From DASRTE01 sp035316885 (lineage in GTDB: Bacteria; Actinomycetota; Actinomycetes; Jiangellales; Jiangellaceae), in NCBI GenBank assembly GCA_035316885.1, contig DATHII010000070.1, positions 1 to 42,128 of the forward strand: 42,128 nucleotides of DNA, written 5' to 3'. A model generated the notes under the pieces. That model saw only the letters and a program-made list of their open reading frames with translations, had not been told where the DNA came from and made no database searches. This document shows positions 1 to 7,944 of this stretch, piece after piece; position 1 is the first letter of the stretch; the number at the start of each line of letters is the position of its first letter. A program made the translations under genes and the position numbers.

Positions 1-522
1 CCCCGTCGGCGGTGATCGGCTCGCCGGTGATCCGGTCCTGCATCCCGTCCGGCGGATCCAACCCCCGCACCCCGACCGCCAGCGCGGCCGCCTTCGGATA
101 GTCGATCTCCCCGCCACGCAACGCCGCCACCGTGTCCGGCAGCTCGTCCACCAACTGAACCCGCGGTGGCCACCCGGTCCGCGCCGGTCGACGGCGCCAC
201 CCCGACCCGGGCCGCGATCAGCTGCCCGGCCGCGCGGGTCGGGTCGAACCCGCGACCGGGCCGCCTCCGGCGCGTGACACAGCGGATGCCGGGCCAACGC
301 GGCCGCCGTCTCCACCTCCACGCTGTCCGCCCACGCCTTGATCCGCCGACACGCAGCCACCAGCTCCACCAGCTCGTACGCGTCTTCCATGGCGGACGGA
401 TCCACCGTTGCCAGCACTGCCGCCAGCTCCACGCCCGGCGCCATCCGCTGCAGCCCACTCAGATCCGGCCCGCCCGCCGTGCCATCACGGCGGTCCGGCT
501 CAGAACCCGGCACTTCGAACAT
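1..522 (-). pseudogene. DUF222/13E12 family (probable HNH endonuclease) 5' fragment, frameshifted
   Basis: Reads leftwards from ATG at 522 (MFEVPGSEPDRRDG) and runs off the window. The first 80 or so codons resemble the N-terminus of 13E12/DUF222 proteins, which usually end in an HNH nuclease domain; that part would lie outside the window. The frame is lost twice: near 247-256 the family-like reading moves to GFDPTRAAGQLIAARVG in a second frame, and near 158-166 it moves to LVDELPDTVAALRGGE in the third frame. Both shifts go the same way, so they do not compensate and no single protein is made. A multicopy-family relic is likely; sequencing error is possible because both shifts fall in GC runs. 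The family call is by recognition of these segments, not by a search. Confidence 0.6.
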
Positions 523-605
523 GCGTTCGAGTCTACCGGTGCCGGCTGACACTGCATGCCTTGTCCACAAGGGCGATCAGGGCCGGCCCGGACCTCGAGC
601 GCGGC

Positions 606-2399
606 TCAGCGTGACTGGCTGATCCAGGCGGAGTGCAGACCGGCGTATGTGCCGTCCAATTCGACCAGCTCGGCGTGCGTGCCACGCTCGACCAGGCGGC
701 CGTCGTCGAAGACGAGCACCTCGTCGGCGGACTCTGCCGTAGACAGCCGATGGGCGATCGTCACCGCCGTGCGGCCTCGGGTGATGCCCTCCAGTGCTCG
801 CGCGAGCCGGACCTCGGTCGCCGGGTCCACCGCGCTCGTGGCCTCGTCGAGCACCAGCAGGTCGGGATCGGCGAGGTAGGCCCGGGCCAGGGCGACCAAC
901 TGACGCTCCCCCGCGGACAGCGACTCCCCGCGCTGCCCGACCGGCGTTGCCAACCCGTCCGGCAGGCCGTCCAGCCACTCGAGGAGCCCGAGCTCGGTGA
1001 GCCCCAACCGTACGTCGTCGTCGGATGCGCCCGGGCGACCGTAGCGGATGTTCGCCGCCAGCGTGTCGTCGAACAAGAACCCCTCCTGCGGCACCATCAC
1101 CACGCGCTCACGCAACGAGTCGAAGCGAATTTCGCGCAGGTCGACGCCGTCGAGGAGGACCCGCCCGCCGATCGGGTCCATCAGCCGCGTCAGCAGCTTT
1201 GCGAAGGTCGTCTTACCCGAACCGGTCTCACCGACCACGGCGATCCGGGAGCGCGGTGGGATGGCGACGTCGACCTCGCACAGCACCGTCGGTCCGCCCG
1301 GGTAGGCGTACGACACCTGGTCGAAGCGGACGTCGATCGGCCCCCTCGGCAGCGCCCGACCCTCCGGGCCGGGGTCGGTGACATCGGCGGGGGTGTCGAT
1401 GACGCCGAGCACGCGACGCCACCCGGCGACGGCGTTCTGGGCCTCGTTCAGCACCTCGGTGCCGACCTGGACCGGCCCGACGAACAGGGTGATGAGGAAC
1501 AGGAACGCCAGCAGCCTTCCCAGGGTCAGCTCGCCGGCCAGCCCGAGCAGCACGCCGACGACTACGACTGCCGCGTTGGCGACGCCTGCGACGATCTCGC
1601 CGGTGGTGAAGCTGAACGCGACGAGCCGCTGCGCACGGGTGGCCGCAGCGCGATGCTGGTCCACTGCGTCGTCGATCCGATTCTGGGTGCGCCCCTCGAT
1701 CGCGTAGGCCCGCACCGCCTGTGCCCCGACGACGGACTCCGAGATCGCGCCGAGCATGCCTCCGACCCGTTCACGCACGGTGCTGTAGGCCGCGGACACC
1801 ATCCGCTGGAAGTGCCGGAGCACGAGGAACAACGGCAGGAAGCACGCCCAGACCAGCAGGGTCAGCTGCCACGAGTAGATGGCCATGATCACCGTGGCCA
1901 CGAGCAGCTGTCCGACGCTGACCACGAGCAGAAGGCCACCCCACTGCACGAACTGCGACAGAGTGTCGACGTCGCTGGTCACCCTGGAGACCAGCGAGCC
2001 GCGCCGCTCAGTGTTCTGAGTGAGGACGGACAGGTCGTGGACATGGCGGAACGCGCGTACGCGCATGGTCGCGAGACCGGCCTCGCTGGCGCGGAAGATC
2101 CGGACATTCATCAGGTACGCAGCACCAGCCGTGATCAGCACTGCCACCAACGCAACCAGGCACATCCATCGCACGAAGGCGAGGTCGGCCCCGCCGCTGC
2201 TCAGGAGCCCTCGGTCGACCGTCTGCTGGACCGCGATCGGCACGACCAGCCGGCCGGCCGTCGCCAGCAGGGCGAGACCCAGGGTGAGTGGCAGGCCGAC
2301 ACGGATCTCCGGCGAGAGCGCCAGGCCCCGCCGCACGGTCCGCCACGCGGTGTCTGCGGTGCCGTGTCCGACACTGCTCGCCGACGTGGTCACGCTCAC
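606..2399 (-). CDS. ABC exporter subunit (TMD-NBD half transporter), partner with degenerate signature
   Basis: A 597-residue half transporter: a six-helix exporter-type membrane domain (about residues 30-320) followed by an ATPase domain. Walker A is GETGSGKT at 390-397, the Q-loop is near Q438, Walker B is LLVLDE with catalytic E519, and the H-loop histidine is H550. The signature is LSAGERQ (494-500) instead of LSGGQ. It starts with GTG at 2399, overlapping the stop of the upstream ABC gene in a GTGA, so the two are almost certainly translated together and form a heterodimer in the cytoplasmic membrane. The family contains drug, lipid and peptide exporters, and the substrate cannot be told from this sequence. 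Its intact Walker B and H-loop should pair with the intact LSGGQ of the partner to form the working ATP site. Confidence 0.93.
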   Translation of the reverse strand: MSVTTSASSVGHGTADTAWRTVRRGLALSPEIRVGLPLTLGLALLATAGRLVVPIAVQQTVDRGLLSSGGADLAFVRWMCLVALVAVLITAGAAYLMNVRIFRASEAGLATMRVRAFRHVHDLSVLTQNTERRGSLVSRVTSDVDTLSQFVQWGGLLLVVSVGQLLVATVIMAIYSWQLTLLVWACFLPLFLVLRHFQRMVSAAYSTVRERVGGMLGAISESVVGAQAVRAYAIEGRTQNRIDDAVDQHRAAATRAQRLVAFSFTTGEIVAGVANAAVVVVGVLLGLAGELTLGRLLAFLFLITLFVGPVQVGTEVLNEAQNAVAGWRRVLGVIDTPADVTDPGPEGRALPRGPIDVRFDQVSYAYPGGPTVLCEVDVAIPPRSRIAVVGETGSGKTTFAKLLTRLMDPIGGRVLLDGVDLREIRFDSLRERVVMVPQEGFLFDDTLAANIRYGRPGASDDDVRLGLTELGLLEWLDGLPDGLATPVGQRGESLSAGERQLVALARAYLADPDLLVLDEATSAVDPATEVRLARALEGITRGRTAVTIAHRLSTAESADEVLVFDDGRLVERGTHAELVELDGTYAGLHSAWISQSR

Positions 2400-4282
2400 C
2401 GGGCGATCCCCTCGTCGGCGAGCATCTCGGCCGCGTCCCGCTCCTCGTCGGCCCGAAGCGCCGCACGCTCGGCTGCGTCGCGCTCGTAGGCGGTGAGCAG
2501 GTTCCGGTAGCCGGCGGACGCGGCGAGCAGTTCGTCATGGGTCCCGCGCGCCAGCACGCGGCCGTGTTCGACATAGACGACCTCGTCGGCGAGCGCGATC
2601 GTGGCCCGCCGGTAGGCGACGACGACGACCGTCGCCGGCAGGGCCGCCTCGCGCAGCCCGGCCAGGATGCGCCGCTCGACCTCGGGGTCGACCGCGCTCG
2701 TCGCGTCGTCGAGTACGAGCAGCCGCGGACGACGGACCACGGCACGAGCCAGGGCAAGGCGCTGGCGCTGCCCGCCGGAGAGGGTGGCACCGCGCTCGCC
2801 CACGACCGAGTCCAATCCACCGGGCAGCGCGGCGACGAACCGGTCCGCCTGGGCGAGTCGCAGCGCGGCCCACACCTCGTCGTCGGTGAAATCGCCGCCC
2901 AGTGTGACGTTCTCTCGCACGCTGTCCTCGAACACGAAGGCATCCTGGAACACCAGCGCAACCGCCCCCGCGACCGCCCCCGGCTCCAAGCTGCGGGCGT
3001 CGGTGCCGTCGATGAGGACCCGGCCGGTGCGCGGGTCGACCAGCCGCACGAGCAGAGCGGCAAGTGTTGACTTCCCCGAGCCGGTTGGGCCGACGACCGC
3101 CACCGTCCGACCGGGGGCCACGTCGAGCGTGAGTCCATGTAGGACGTCGCGGGCCCCGCCGGACCCGAGGTCACCATCACCGTTGCCGTCGGGACCACGG
3201 CCGTCGTAGGCGAACGAGACCTCACTCACTCGCAGCTCGACCGGACCGTAACCGTCGCCGGCGGGCAGGTCCCCGTAAGACAGAGCGCCCGTCGCGCTCA
3301 GCACGTTGTCGACCCGGCGCCACCCCACCACGGCTCTCGGCAGCTCGCCGAGCACCCAGCCGATCGCCCGGATCGGGAACGCGACGACCATGAGCAGGTA
3401 CGCGACCGATACCAGAGCACCAGGATCCAGGGTGCCTGTGCTCACCCGGCCCGATCCGACCAGGAGCACGGCGAGCACGCCGACGCTCGGCAGCGCCTCG
3501 AGCACCGGGTCGAATGCCCCCCGCACCCTGCCCACGGCGACGTTCGCGTCGCGTAGCTCACGCGCCACGGCGGCGAAGCGCGCCGTCTCGTCGGCTTCGC
3601 GACCGAGTGACTTGACCACCAGGGCGCCGTCGAAGGACTCGTGCGCCACTCCGGACAGCTCGGCTCGAAGAGCCTGCGCCCGCGTGGCCAACGGTGAGAG
3701 GCGCCGCTGGTAGAGGAGGTTGACCAGCAGGATCGCCGGGAACACCAGGAGGCCGACCGCGGCCAGCGCCGGGTCGGTGAGCACGATGGCGACGACGGCG
3801 ACCACGAGCATGACCAGCACGCCGACCGCCATCGGGAACGGTGCGATCGGGTACCACGTGGCCTCGACGTCGGCGTTGGCGTTGGACAGCAACTGGCCCG
3901 TCGGGTGCCGGTGGTGCCAGGACAGCGGCAGCCGGAGGTACTGGCGGGTCACGCGCCGCCGGTAGCGGGCCTGCAGGCGGTACTGCATGACGCCGGCGAA
4001 GTATCGCCTTGTCACGATGCCGGCCGCCTTGATGACCGAGATGCCGACAATCGCCATGGCCGCGAGGGCCAGCACCGCGCTGGTCGTCCGGCCCTGGTCG
4101 AAAGCGGGGACGATCACGCGGTCGGTCACCCTGCCGATCACGGTGGCCGTCAGCGCCGTCGCAGCGCCGAACACCGCGCTGCCGGTCACAGCCACGGCGA
4201 AGACCCCTGGTTCGTCCCTGACGGCCCGGCCGAGAACCCCCATGCCCTCGCGCAGCGTCACCTGGTCCGGTCGGTCCGTCAC
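2396..4282 (-). CDS. ABC exporter subunit (TMD-NBD half transporter) with degenerate catalytic residues
   Basis: A 628-residue half transporter with an exporter-type membrane domain (about 25-320) and a C-terminal ATPase. Walker A is GPTGSGKS at 398-405 and the signature LSGGQ lies at 501-505. The Walker B end is LLVLDD, so D526 replaces the usual catalytic glutamate, and Y557 (in VVAYRR) replaces the H-loop histidine. These are the hallmarks of the non-catalytic half of heterodimeric exporters such as TM287/288. The start is GTG at 4282, with a GGAGGG ribosome site a few bases upstream. A Gly/Asp-rich insert (about 361-376) sits just before the Walker A strand. The gene is first in a two-gene operon and diverges from the gene at 4346. 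The transported substrate is unknown. Confidence 0.93.
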   Translation of the reverse strand: MTDRPDQVTLREGMGVLGRAVRDEPGVFAVAVTGSAVFGAATALTATVIGRVTDRVIVPAFDQGRTTSAVLALAAMAIVGISVIKAAGIVTRRYFAGVMQYRLQARYRRRVTRQYLRLPLSWHHRHPTGQLLSNANADVEATWYPIAPFPMAVGVLVMLVVAVVAIVLTDPALAAVGLLVFPAILLVNLLYQRRLSPLATRAQALRAELSGVAHESFDGALVVKSLGREADETARFAAVARELRDANVAVGRVRGAFDPVLEALPSVGVLAVLLVGSGRVSTGTLDPGALVSVAYLLMVVAFPIRAIGWVLGELPRAVVGWRRVDNVLSATGALSYGDLPAGDGYGPVELRVSEVSFAYDGRGPDGNGDGDLGSGGARDVLHGLTLDVAPGRTVAVVGPTGSGKSTLAALLVRLVDPRTGRVLIDGTDARSLEPGAVAGAVALVFQDAFVFEDSVRENVTLGGDFTDDEVWAALRLAQADRFVAALPGGLDSVVGERGATLSGGQRQRLALARAVVRRPRLLVLDDATSAVDPEVERRILAGLREAALPATVVVVAYRRATIALADEVVYVEHGRVLARGTHDELLAASAGYRNLLTAYERDAAERAALRADEERDAAEMLADEGIAR

Positions 4283-4345
4283 ACACCCTCCGCCCGTGTC
4301 GTGGCGACAGTCTCTCGCCGGTCAACGCGGCACACGCTCGCGCCC

Positions 4346-4990
4346 ATGACCGCCTTCGCCCGAAGCGAACGCCTCGCGCTGTGCGAGACCTTGCGCACGG
4401 TGGGCCCGGACGCTCCCACCCTGTGCGAGGGCTGGCTGACCCGCGACCTCGCCGCACACCTGGTGCTCCGCGAGTCGCGGCCCGACGCCGCACCCGGCAT
4501 CGTGGTATCCGCCCTGGCCGGCCGGACGGCGCGGATCCAGCGGTCGCTCGCCGAGCTCTCCTGGCCGCACCTGGTCGACCGTGTCCAGCATCCACCATTG
4601 TGGACGCCCCTGTCTTGGGGACCCATCGAGGAAGCGGCAAACCTCACCGAGCACTTCGTGCACCACGAGGACGTCCTCCGCGCTCAGCCGGGCTGGACCG
4701 AGCCACGCCCGCTCGACCCCGCCTACGAGGGGGCGCTGTGGTCCGCCGTCGCGTCGCGTGGTCGGCTGTTCTTCCGCCGGTCGCCGGTGGGGGTCGTGTT
4801 ACGCGACACCGAAGGTGCGACCGCGACCGTCCGCCGGCCTCCATCGGACGGCGTGGGAAGCGTCGTCATGACCGGCCGACCCGGGGAGCTCATGCTCTAT
4901 GCCTTCGGACGAACCGACCACGCCCGGGTGGAGCTCGACGGAGCCTCGGAGGACGTGGCCGCGTTCAGGGGCGCCCACCTCGGCCTCTGA
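4346..4990 (+). CDS. TIGR03085-like metal-binding protein (DinB/maleylpyruvate isomerase-like fold)
   Basis: A 214-residue protein beginning MTAFARSERLALCETL. The segment LCEGWLTRDLAAHLVLRESR and the later FVHHEDVLRAQPGW match what I know of actinobacterial TIGR03085 proteins, which share the four-helix DinB/MDMPI fold with histidines that bind a metal and possibly a low-molecular-weight thiol. The function is not established for the family. In several actinomycetes a member sits between hisF and hisI. Here it lies beyond hisF, in the opposite orientation, and no hisI follows. The start is the first in-frame ATG that begins at the family N-terminus; no clear Shine-Dalgarno precedes it. The 63 bases to the divergent ABC gene must hold both promoters, but no convincing pair is visible. 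Confidence 0.8.
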   Translation: MTAFARSERLALCETLRTVGPDAPTLCEGWLTRDLAAHLVLRESRPDAAPGIVVSALAGRTARIQRSLAELSWPHLVDRVQHPPLWTPLSWGPIEEAANLTEHFVHHEDVLRAQPGWTEPRPLDPAYEGALWSAVASRGRLFFRRSPVGVVLRDTEGATATVRRPPSDGVGSVVMTGRPGELMLYAFGRTDHARVELDGASEDVAAFRGAHLGL

Positions 4991-5026
4991 GCCCCTACCG
5001 GCCCCGAACCCTACGGATGATCACGT

Positions 5027-5335
5027 TCAACGTCGGAGTGGCGGAGACGGCGCCGCAATCGGCAGTGCCATCGAGATCGCTGCGGCGCCCATGCGTTGGT
5101 CGTAGGTGATGAGGGAGGTCAGTTCGTTCCCGGCGAGCAACGCGGTCGCGATGTGGATCGCGTCCAGATCGCGGAGCGCGGACCCGGGCAGCACGTCTCC
5201 GGCGGCACTGGCGAGCTCTGCCGTCACGGGCAAGGCGACGATGCGGTGCCCAGGAACGACGACAGCCGGAGGTGAGCGCAAGTCCTGACATTCAGTACAA
5301 CTCGGGCTCTCCCCGGCCATGAGTCCGTCCGTCAC
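5027..5335 (-). pseudogene. Truncated VapC-like PIN-domain ribonuclease (C-terminal part only)
   Basis: The reading frame from GTG at 5335 gives 102 residues. From about residue 30 it looks like the C-terminal half of a VapC toxin: GHRIVALPVTAELA, then LRDLDAIHIATALLAG and LITYDQRM. The aspartates of LDAIH and TYD are the third and fourth acidic positions of the PIN active site. The N-terminal half with the first Asp and the Glu is missing, because hisF occupies the space upstream. No VapB antitoxin is adjacent. The frame overlaps the hisF stop as GTGA, so it could still be translated after hisF, but as a nuclease it should be dead. The first 30 residues resemble nothing and are probably junction sequence. 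Confidence 0.65.
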
Positions 5336-6093
5336 CGCACGTGGTGGCCGGCGTCGGCCAGCGCCTGCTTGACGGCACCGATCCGGAGAGTGCCGAAATG
5401 GAAGACGCTGGCCGCCAACACCGCGTCGGCACCCGCGTCAACAGCCGGGGCGAAGTGCTCGATGGCTCCCGCGCCGCCGCTGGCGATCACCGGTACCGTC
5501 ACCGCCTCCCGGACCGCGGCGATCATCGGGAGGTCGTATCCGCGGCGGGTTCCGTCGGCGTCGACGGAGTTGAGCAGGATCTCCCCGGCACCGAGCCCCA
5601 CGGCGCGGGCGGCCCACTCGACCGCGTCGATCCCGGTTCCCAGCCGACCGCCGTGCGTGGTCACCTCGAAGCCCGACACGGTGCCGCCGCCTCGCCGAGC
5701 GTCGACCGAGAGCACCAGGACCTGCGCGCCGAAGCGGGCCGCTATCTCGGCGACGAGATCCGGCCGCGCCACCGCCGCGGTGTTGACGCCGACCTTGTCG
5801 GCGCCGGCCCGGAGCAGTCGGTCGACGTCGTCGACCGACCGAACGCCACCGCCCACGGTCAGCGGGATGAACACCTGCTCCGCCGTCCTGGACACCACAT
5901 GGTAGGTGGTGGATCGGTCGTCGCTGGAGGCGGTGATGTCGAGGAAGACGATCTCGTCCGCGCCCTCCGTGTCGTAGGCGCCCGCCATCTCGACCGGGTC
6001 GCCGGCGTCGCGCAGATCGGTGAACCGGACCCCCTTGACCACGCGACCCGCGTCGACATCGAGACAGGGGATGACCCGTACGGCGACGCTCAT
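5332..6093 (-). CDS. hisF: Imidazole glycerol phosphate synthase, cyclase subunit HisF
   Basis: A 253-residue TIM barrel, close to the usual length. HisF takes ammonia from HisH and PRFAR to make imidazole glycerol phosphate and AICAR in the cytoplasm. The two catalytic aspartates are in place: D12 in VIPCLDV and D131 in VLSVDARR. The phosphate-binding LTVGGGVRS and ASGGAG loops are also present. The start ATG at 6093 overlaps the stop of the upstream RidA gene (ATGA). Its partner hisH lies four genes upstream in the same operon. After the stop comes a VapC relic instead of the hisI gene that often follows in actinomycetes. Confidence 0.97.
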   Translation of the reverse strand: MSVAVRVIPCLDVDAGRVVKGVRFTDLRDAGDPVEMAGAYDTEGADEIVFLDITASSDDRSTTYHVVSRTAEQVFIPLTVGGGVRSVDDVDRLLRAGADKVGVNTAAVARPDLVAEIAARFGAQVLVLSVDARRGGGTVSGFEVTTHGGRLGTGIDAVEWAARAVGLGAGEILLNSVDADGTRRGYDLPMIAAVREAVTVPVIASGGAGAIEHFAPAVDAGADAVLAASVFHFGTLRIGAVKQALADAGHHVR

Positions 6094-6482
6094 CCACCCA
6101 CTCCGGGCCGGTAGGCCACAGCCTCGACCTCGACCAACATCCGTGGGTCGATCAGGCCGGACACCTCGACCATCGATGTTGCCGGCATGGTCGTCCCGAA
6201 CGCCTCACCGTGGGCGCGCCCGTACTCCTCCCAGCGGGCGATGTCGGTGACGAACACGCGGGTCCGGACGACGTCGGCGAGTGACGCGCCAACCTGTCGG
6301 AGCGCCCAGTCGACGTTGCGCAGAGCCTGGACCGTCTGGGCGTAGGCGTCATCGTCGTGCACGACCTCGCCGTCGACGATCGACGTGCACCCGGTCACCC
6401 AGACGTGGTCACCGGCGGCAACCGCGCGGCTGTATCCGACGACGGGCTCCCAGGGCGCACCCGAGCTCACCCGGCGGGTCAT
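6090..6482 (-). CDS. RidA family protein (reactive enamine/imine deaminase-like)
   Basis: A 130-residue protein of the RidA/YjgF/UK114 family. It shows WVTGCTSIVDGEV near the start, then ALRNVDWALRQVGASLADVVRTRVFVTD, cited here as separate conserved stretches (ALRNVDWAL and VVRTRVFVTD), and the C-terminal MVEVSGLIDPRMLVEVEAVA. Classical RidA hydrolyses 2-aminoacrylate and related imines made by PLP enzymes; some family members have other roles. The arginine that binds the substrate carboxylate in RidA normally lies in the strand just after the motif read here as TRVFVTD. The gene is inserted between priA and hisF with four-base overlaps on both sides, so it is made with the histidine enzymes. 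Whether it protects HisC or another PLP enzyme is inference only. Confidence 0.88.
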   Translation of the reverse strand: MTRRVSSGAPWEPVVGYSRAVAAGDHVWVTGCTSIVDGEVVHDDDAYAQTVQALRNVDWALRQVGASLADVVRTRVFVTDIARWEEYGRAHGEAFGTTMPATSMVEVSGLIDPRMLVEVEAVAYRPGVGG

Positions 6483-7201
6483 CCGGCCACCTCGAGAGCC
6501 TCCTCCAAACTGAACCTCCCGGCGTACAGGGCCTTGCCCACGATCGCCCCCTCGACGCCGAGCGGGACCAGTGAGCGCAGCGCCGCGACGTCCTCCAGGC
6601 TTGACACGCCGCCGCTCGCGACGATCGGCCGTTCCGTGCGCCCGCCGACCTCGCGCAGCAGGTCCAGGTTTGGTCCGCCCAGCGTGCCGTCCCTGGTGAC
6701 GTCGGTGACGACGAAGCGGGTACAGCCGTCCCGGTCGAGCCGGTCGAGCACCTCCCACAGGTCAGCGCCCTCCCGGGTCCAGCCACGGGCCGCCAAGGTC
6801 GTCCCCCGCACGTCGAGACCGACGGCGATCTTGTCGCCGTACCGCGCGATCGCGTCAGCGGTCCACTGCGGGTCCTCCAGGGCCGCCGTGCCGAGGTTCA
6901 CGCGCGCGCAACCGGTTGCGAGCGCCGCCGCCAGCGACTCGTCGTCGCGGACTCCACCCGACAGCTCGACGGCGGCGTCCAGCCGGCCCACGACCTCAGC
7001 AAGCAGCTCACGGTTGGAGCCACGCCCGAACGCGGCGTCGAGATCGACCAGGTGCACCCACTCCGCGCCCGCGTCCTGCCAGGCCAAAGCTGCCTCGAGC
7101 GGCGAGCCATAGGCCGTCTCGGAGCTCGCCTCCCCCCGCACCAACCGGACCGCCCGCCCACCCGCCACGTCGACAGCCGGCAGCAGCACCAACCGGCTCA
7201 C
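6479..7201 (-). CDS. priA: Phosphoribosyl isomerase A (HisA, probably dual HisA/TrpF)
   Basis: A 240-residue TIM barrel that isomerises ProFAR to PRFAR in histidine synthesis. In many actinobacteria the same enzyme (PriA) also does the TrpF step of tryptophan synthesis. Residues matching the PriA pattern are D11 and R19 near the start, D130, R139 and W141 in the AARGW segment, and D171 in VTRDGTLGG. The Arg/Trp pair on that loop is what separates PriA from a plain HisA, so dual activity is likely. That would hold especially if the genome has no separate trpF, which this window cannot show. GTG at 7201 was chosen because the family starts at LVLLPAVDV; it overlaps the preceding stop. Confidence 0.93.
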   Translation of the reverse strand: MSRLVLLPAVDVAGGRAVRLVRGEASSETAYGSPLEAALAWQDAGAEWVHLVDLDAAFGRGSNRELLAEVVGRLDAAVELSGGVRDDESLAAALATGCARVNLGTAALEDPQWTADAIARYGDKIAVGLDVRGTTLAARGWTREGADLWEVLDRLDRDGCTRFVVTDVTRDGTLGGPNLDLLREVGGRTERPIVASGGVSSLEDVAALRSLVPLGVEGAIVGKALYAGRFSLEEALEVAG

Positions 7202-7944
7202 TCGCCGACCTTGACCGCGCGGAAGCGCAGACGACGGTAGTCGGCCCACCATGCCCGCTCGCGCCACAGCGCCGGTCGCGCGATCTCGGCCGCGCGGTCG
7301 AGCACCTCCCGCGGCACGTCGGACAGCGCTGCGCCGGCGAACATCTCCAACCACCCGACGAACCCGTCCTTACCGGTCAACCGCGTCGGCCGGTCGCGGA
7401 AGTCGAGCTCGCGGATCTCGAGGCCGGAGTCCTCGAGCATGGCGGCGTACTGCGCAGGCGACGGGAAGAACCACGGCCAGTTCCGCTCGGCCAGCCCGGC
7501 CTCGCGGCAGGCACGGTCAACCGCCGCGGTCACCTCGGCGACGTTGCCGGTGGCACCCATCTCGGCGACGAACCGCCCGCCGGAGCGGAGCGCGTCGGAC
7601 ACGCAGCCGAGCACCTCGACCGACGACGGCATCCAGTGCAGCGCCGCATTGGAGAACACGGCGTCGACCGGCTCGTCGACGGTGAAGTCGTGAGCGTCGG
7701 CCACCCTCAGATCGGCGTCGGGCAAGCGCTCGCGGGCGGCCGCGACCATGGCCGGGTCGGAGTCGATGCCGATCACCCTCGCGCCGGTCTCGGCGATCCG
7801 CGCGGCGAGGTCTCCGGTGCCGCAGCCGAGGTCGAGCACGGTCTCGCCGGGTTGCGCGTCGAGCCAGTCGAGCAGTTCGGCGCCGTAGGCCGCGACGAAG
7901 GCGAAGTCCCGGTCGTAGGTCCGGGTGTCCCAACCGCCGGTCAT
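7198..7944 (-). CDS. Class I SAM-dependent methyltransferase (trans-aconitate methyltransferase-like)
   Basis: A 248-residue class I methyltransferase. The SAM-binding loop is VLDLGCGTGDLAARIAE (about residues 36-52), followed by the acidic end of strand 2 (VIGIDSDPAMV) and the ADAHDF loop. FSNAALHWM is typical of the trans-aconitate 2-methyltransferase/Tam-like group. The N-terminus is WDTRTYDRDFAFVAAYGAELLDWL-like, as in those proteins (DRDFAFVAAYG shown). It lies inside the his operon, with ATGA and GTGA overlaps to hisH and priA, so it is co-translated with histidine enzymes. No methylation step belongs to histidine synthesis, so its substrate is unknown; a small carboxylate ester is one guess from the family. 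Confidence 0.88.
   Translation of the reverse strand: MTGGWDTRTYDRDFAFVAAYGAELLDWLDAQPGETVLDLGCGTGDLAARIAETGARVIGIDSDPAMVAAARERLPDADLRVADAHDFTVDEPVDAVFSNAALHWMPSSVEVLGCVSDALRSGGRFVAEMGATGNVAEVTAAVDRACREAGLAERNWPWFFPSPAQYAAMLEDSGLEIRELDFRDRPTRLTGKDGFVGWLEMFAGAALSDVPREVLDRAAEIARPALWRERAWWADYRRLRFRAVKVGE

Noticed and set aside
633..2489. A 618-codon plus-strand frame opposite the ABC genes
   Set aside because: Mirror of the minus-strand ABC transporter; His/Arg/Gln-rich translation without any domain, typical of an antisense shadow in GC-rich DNA.
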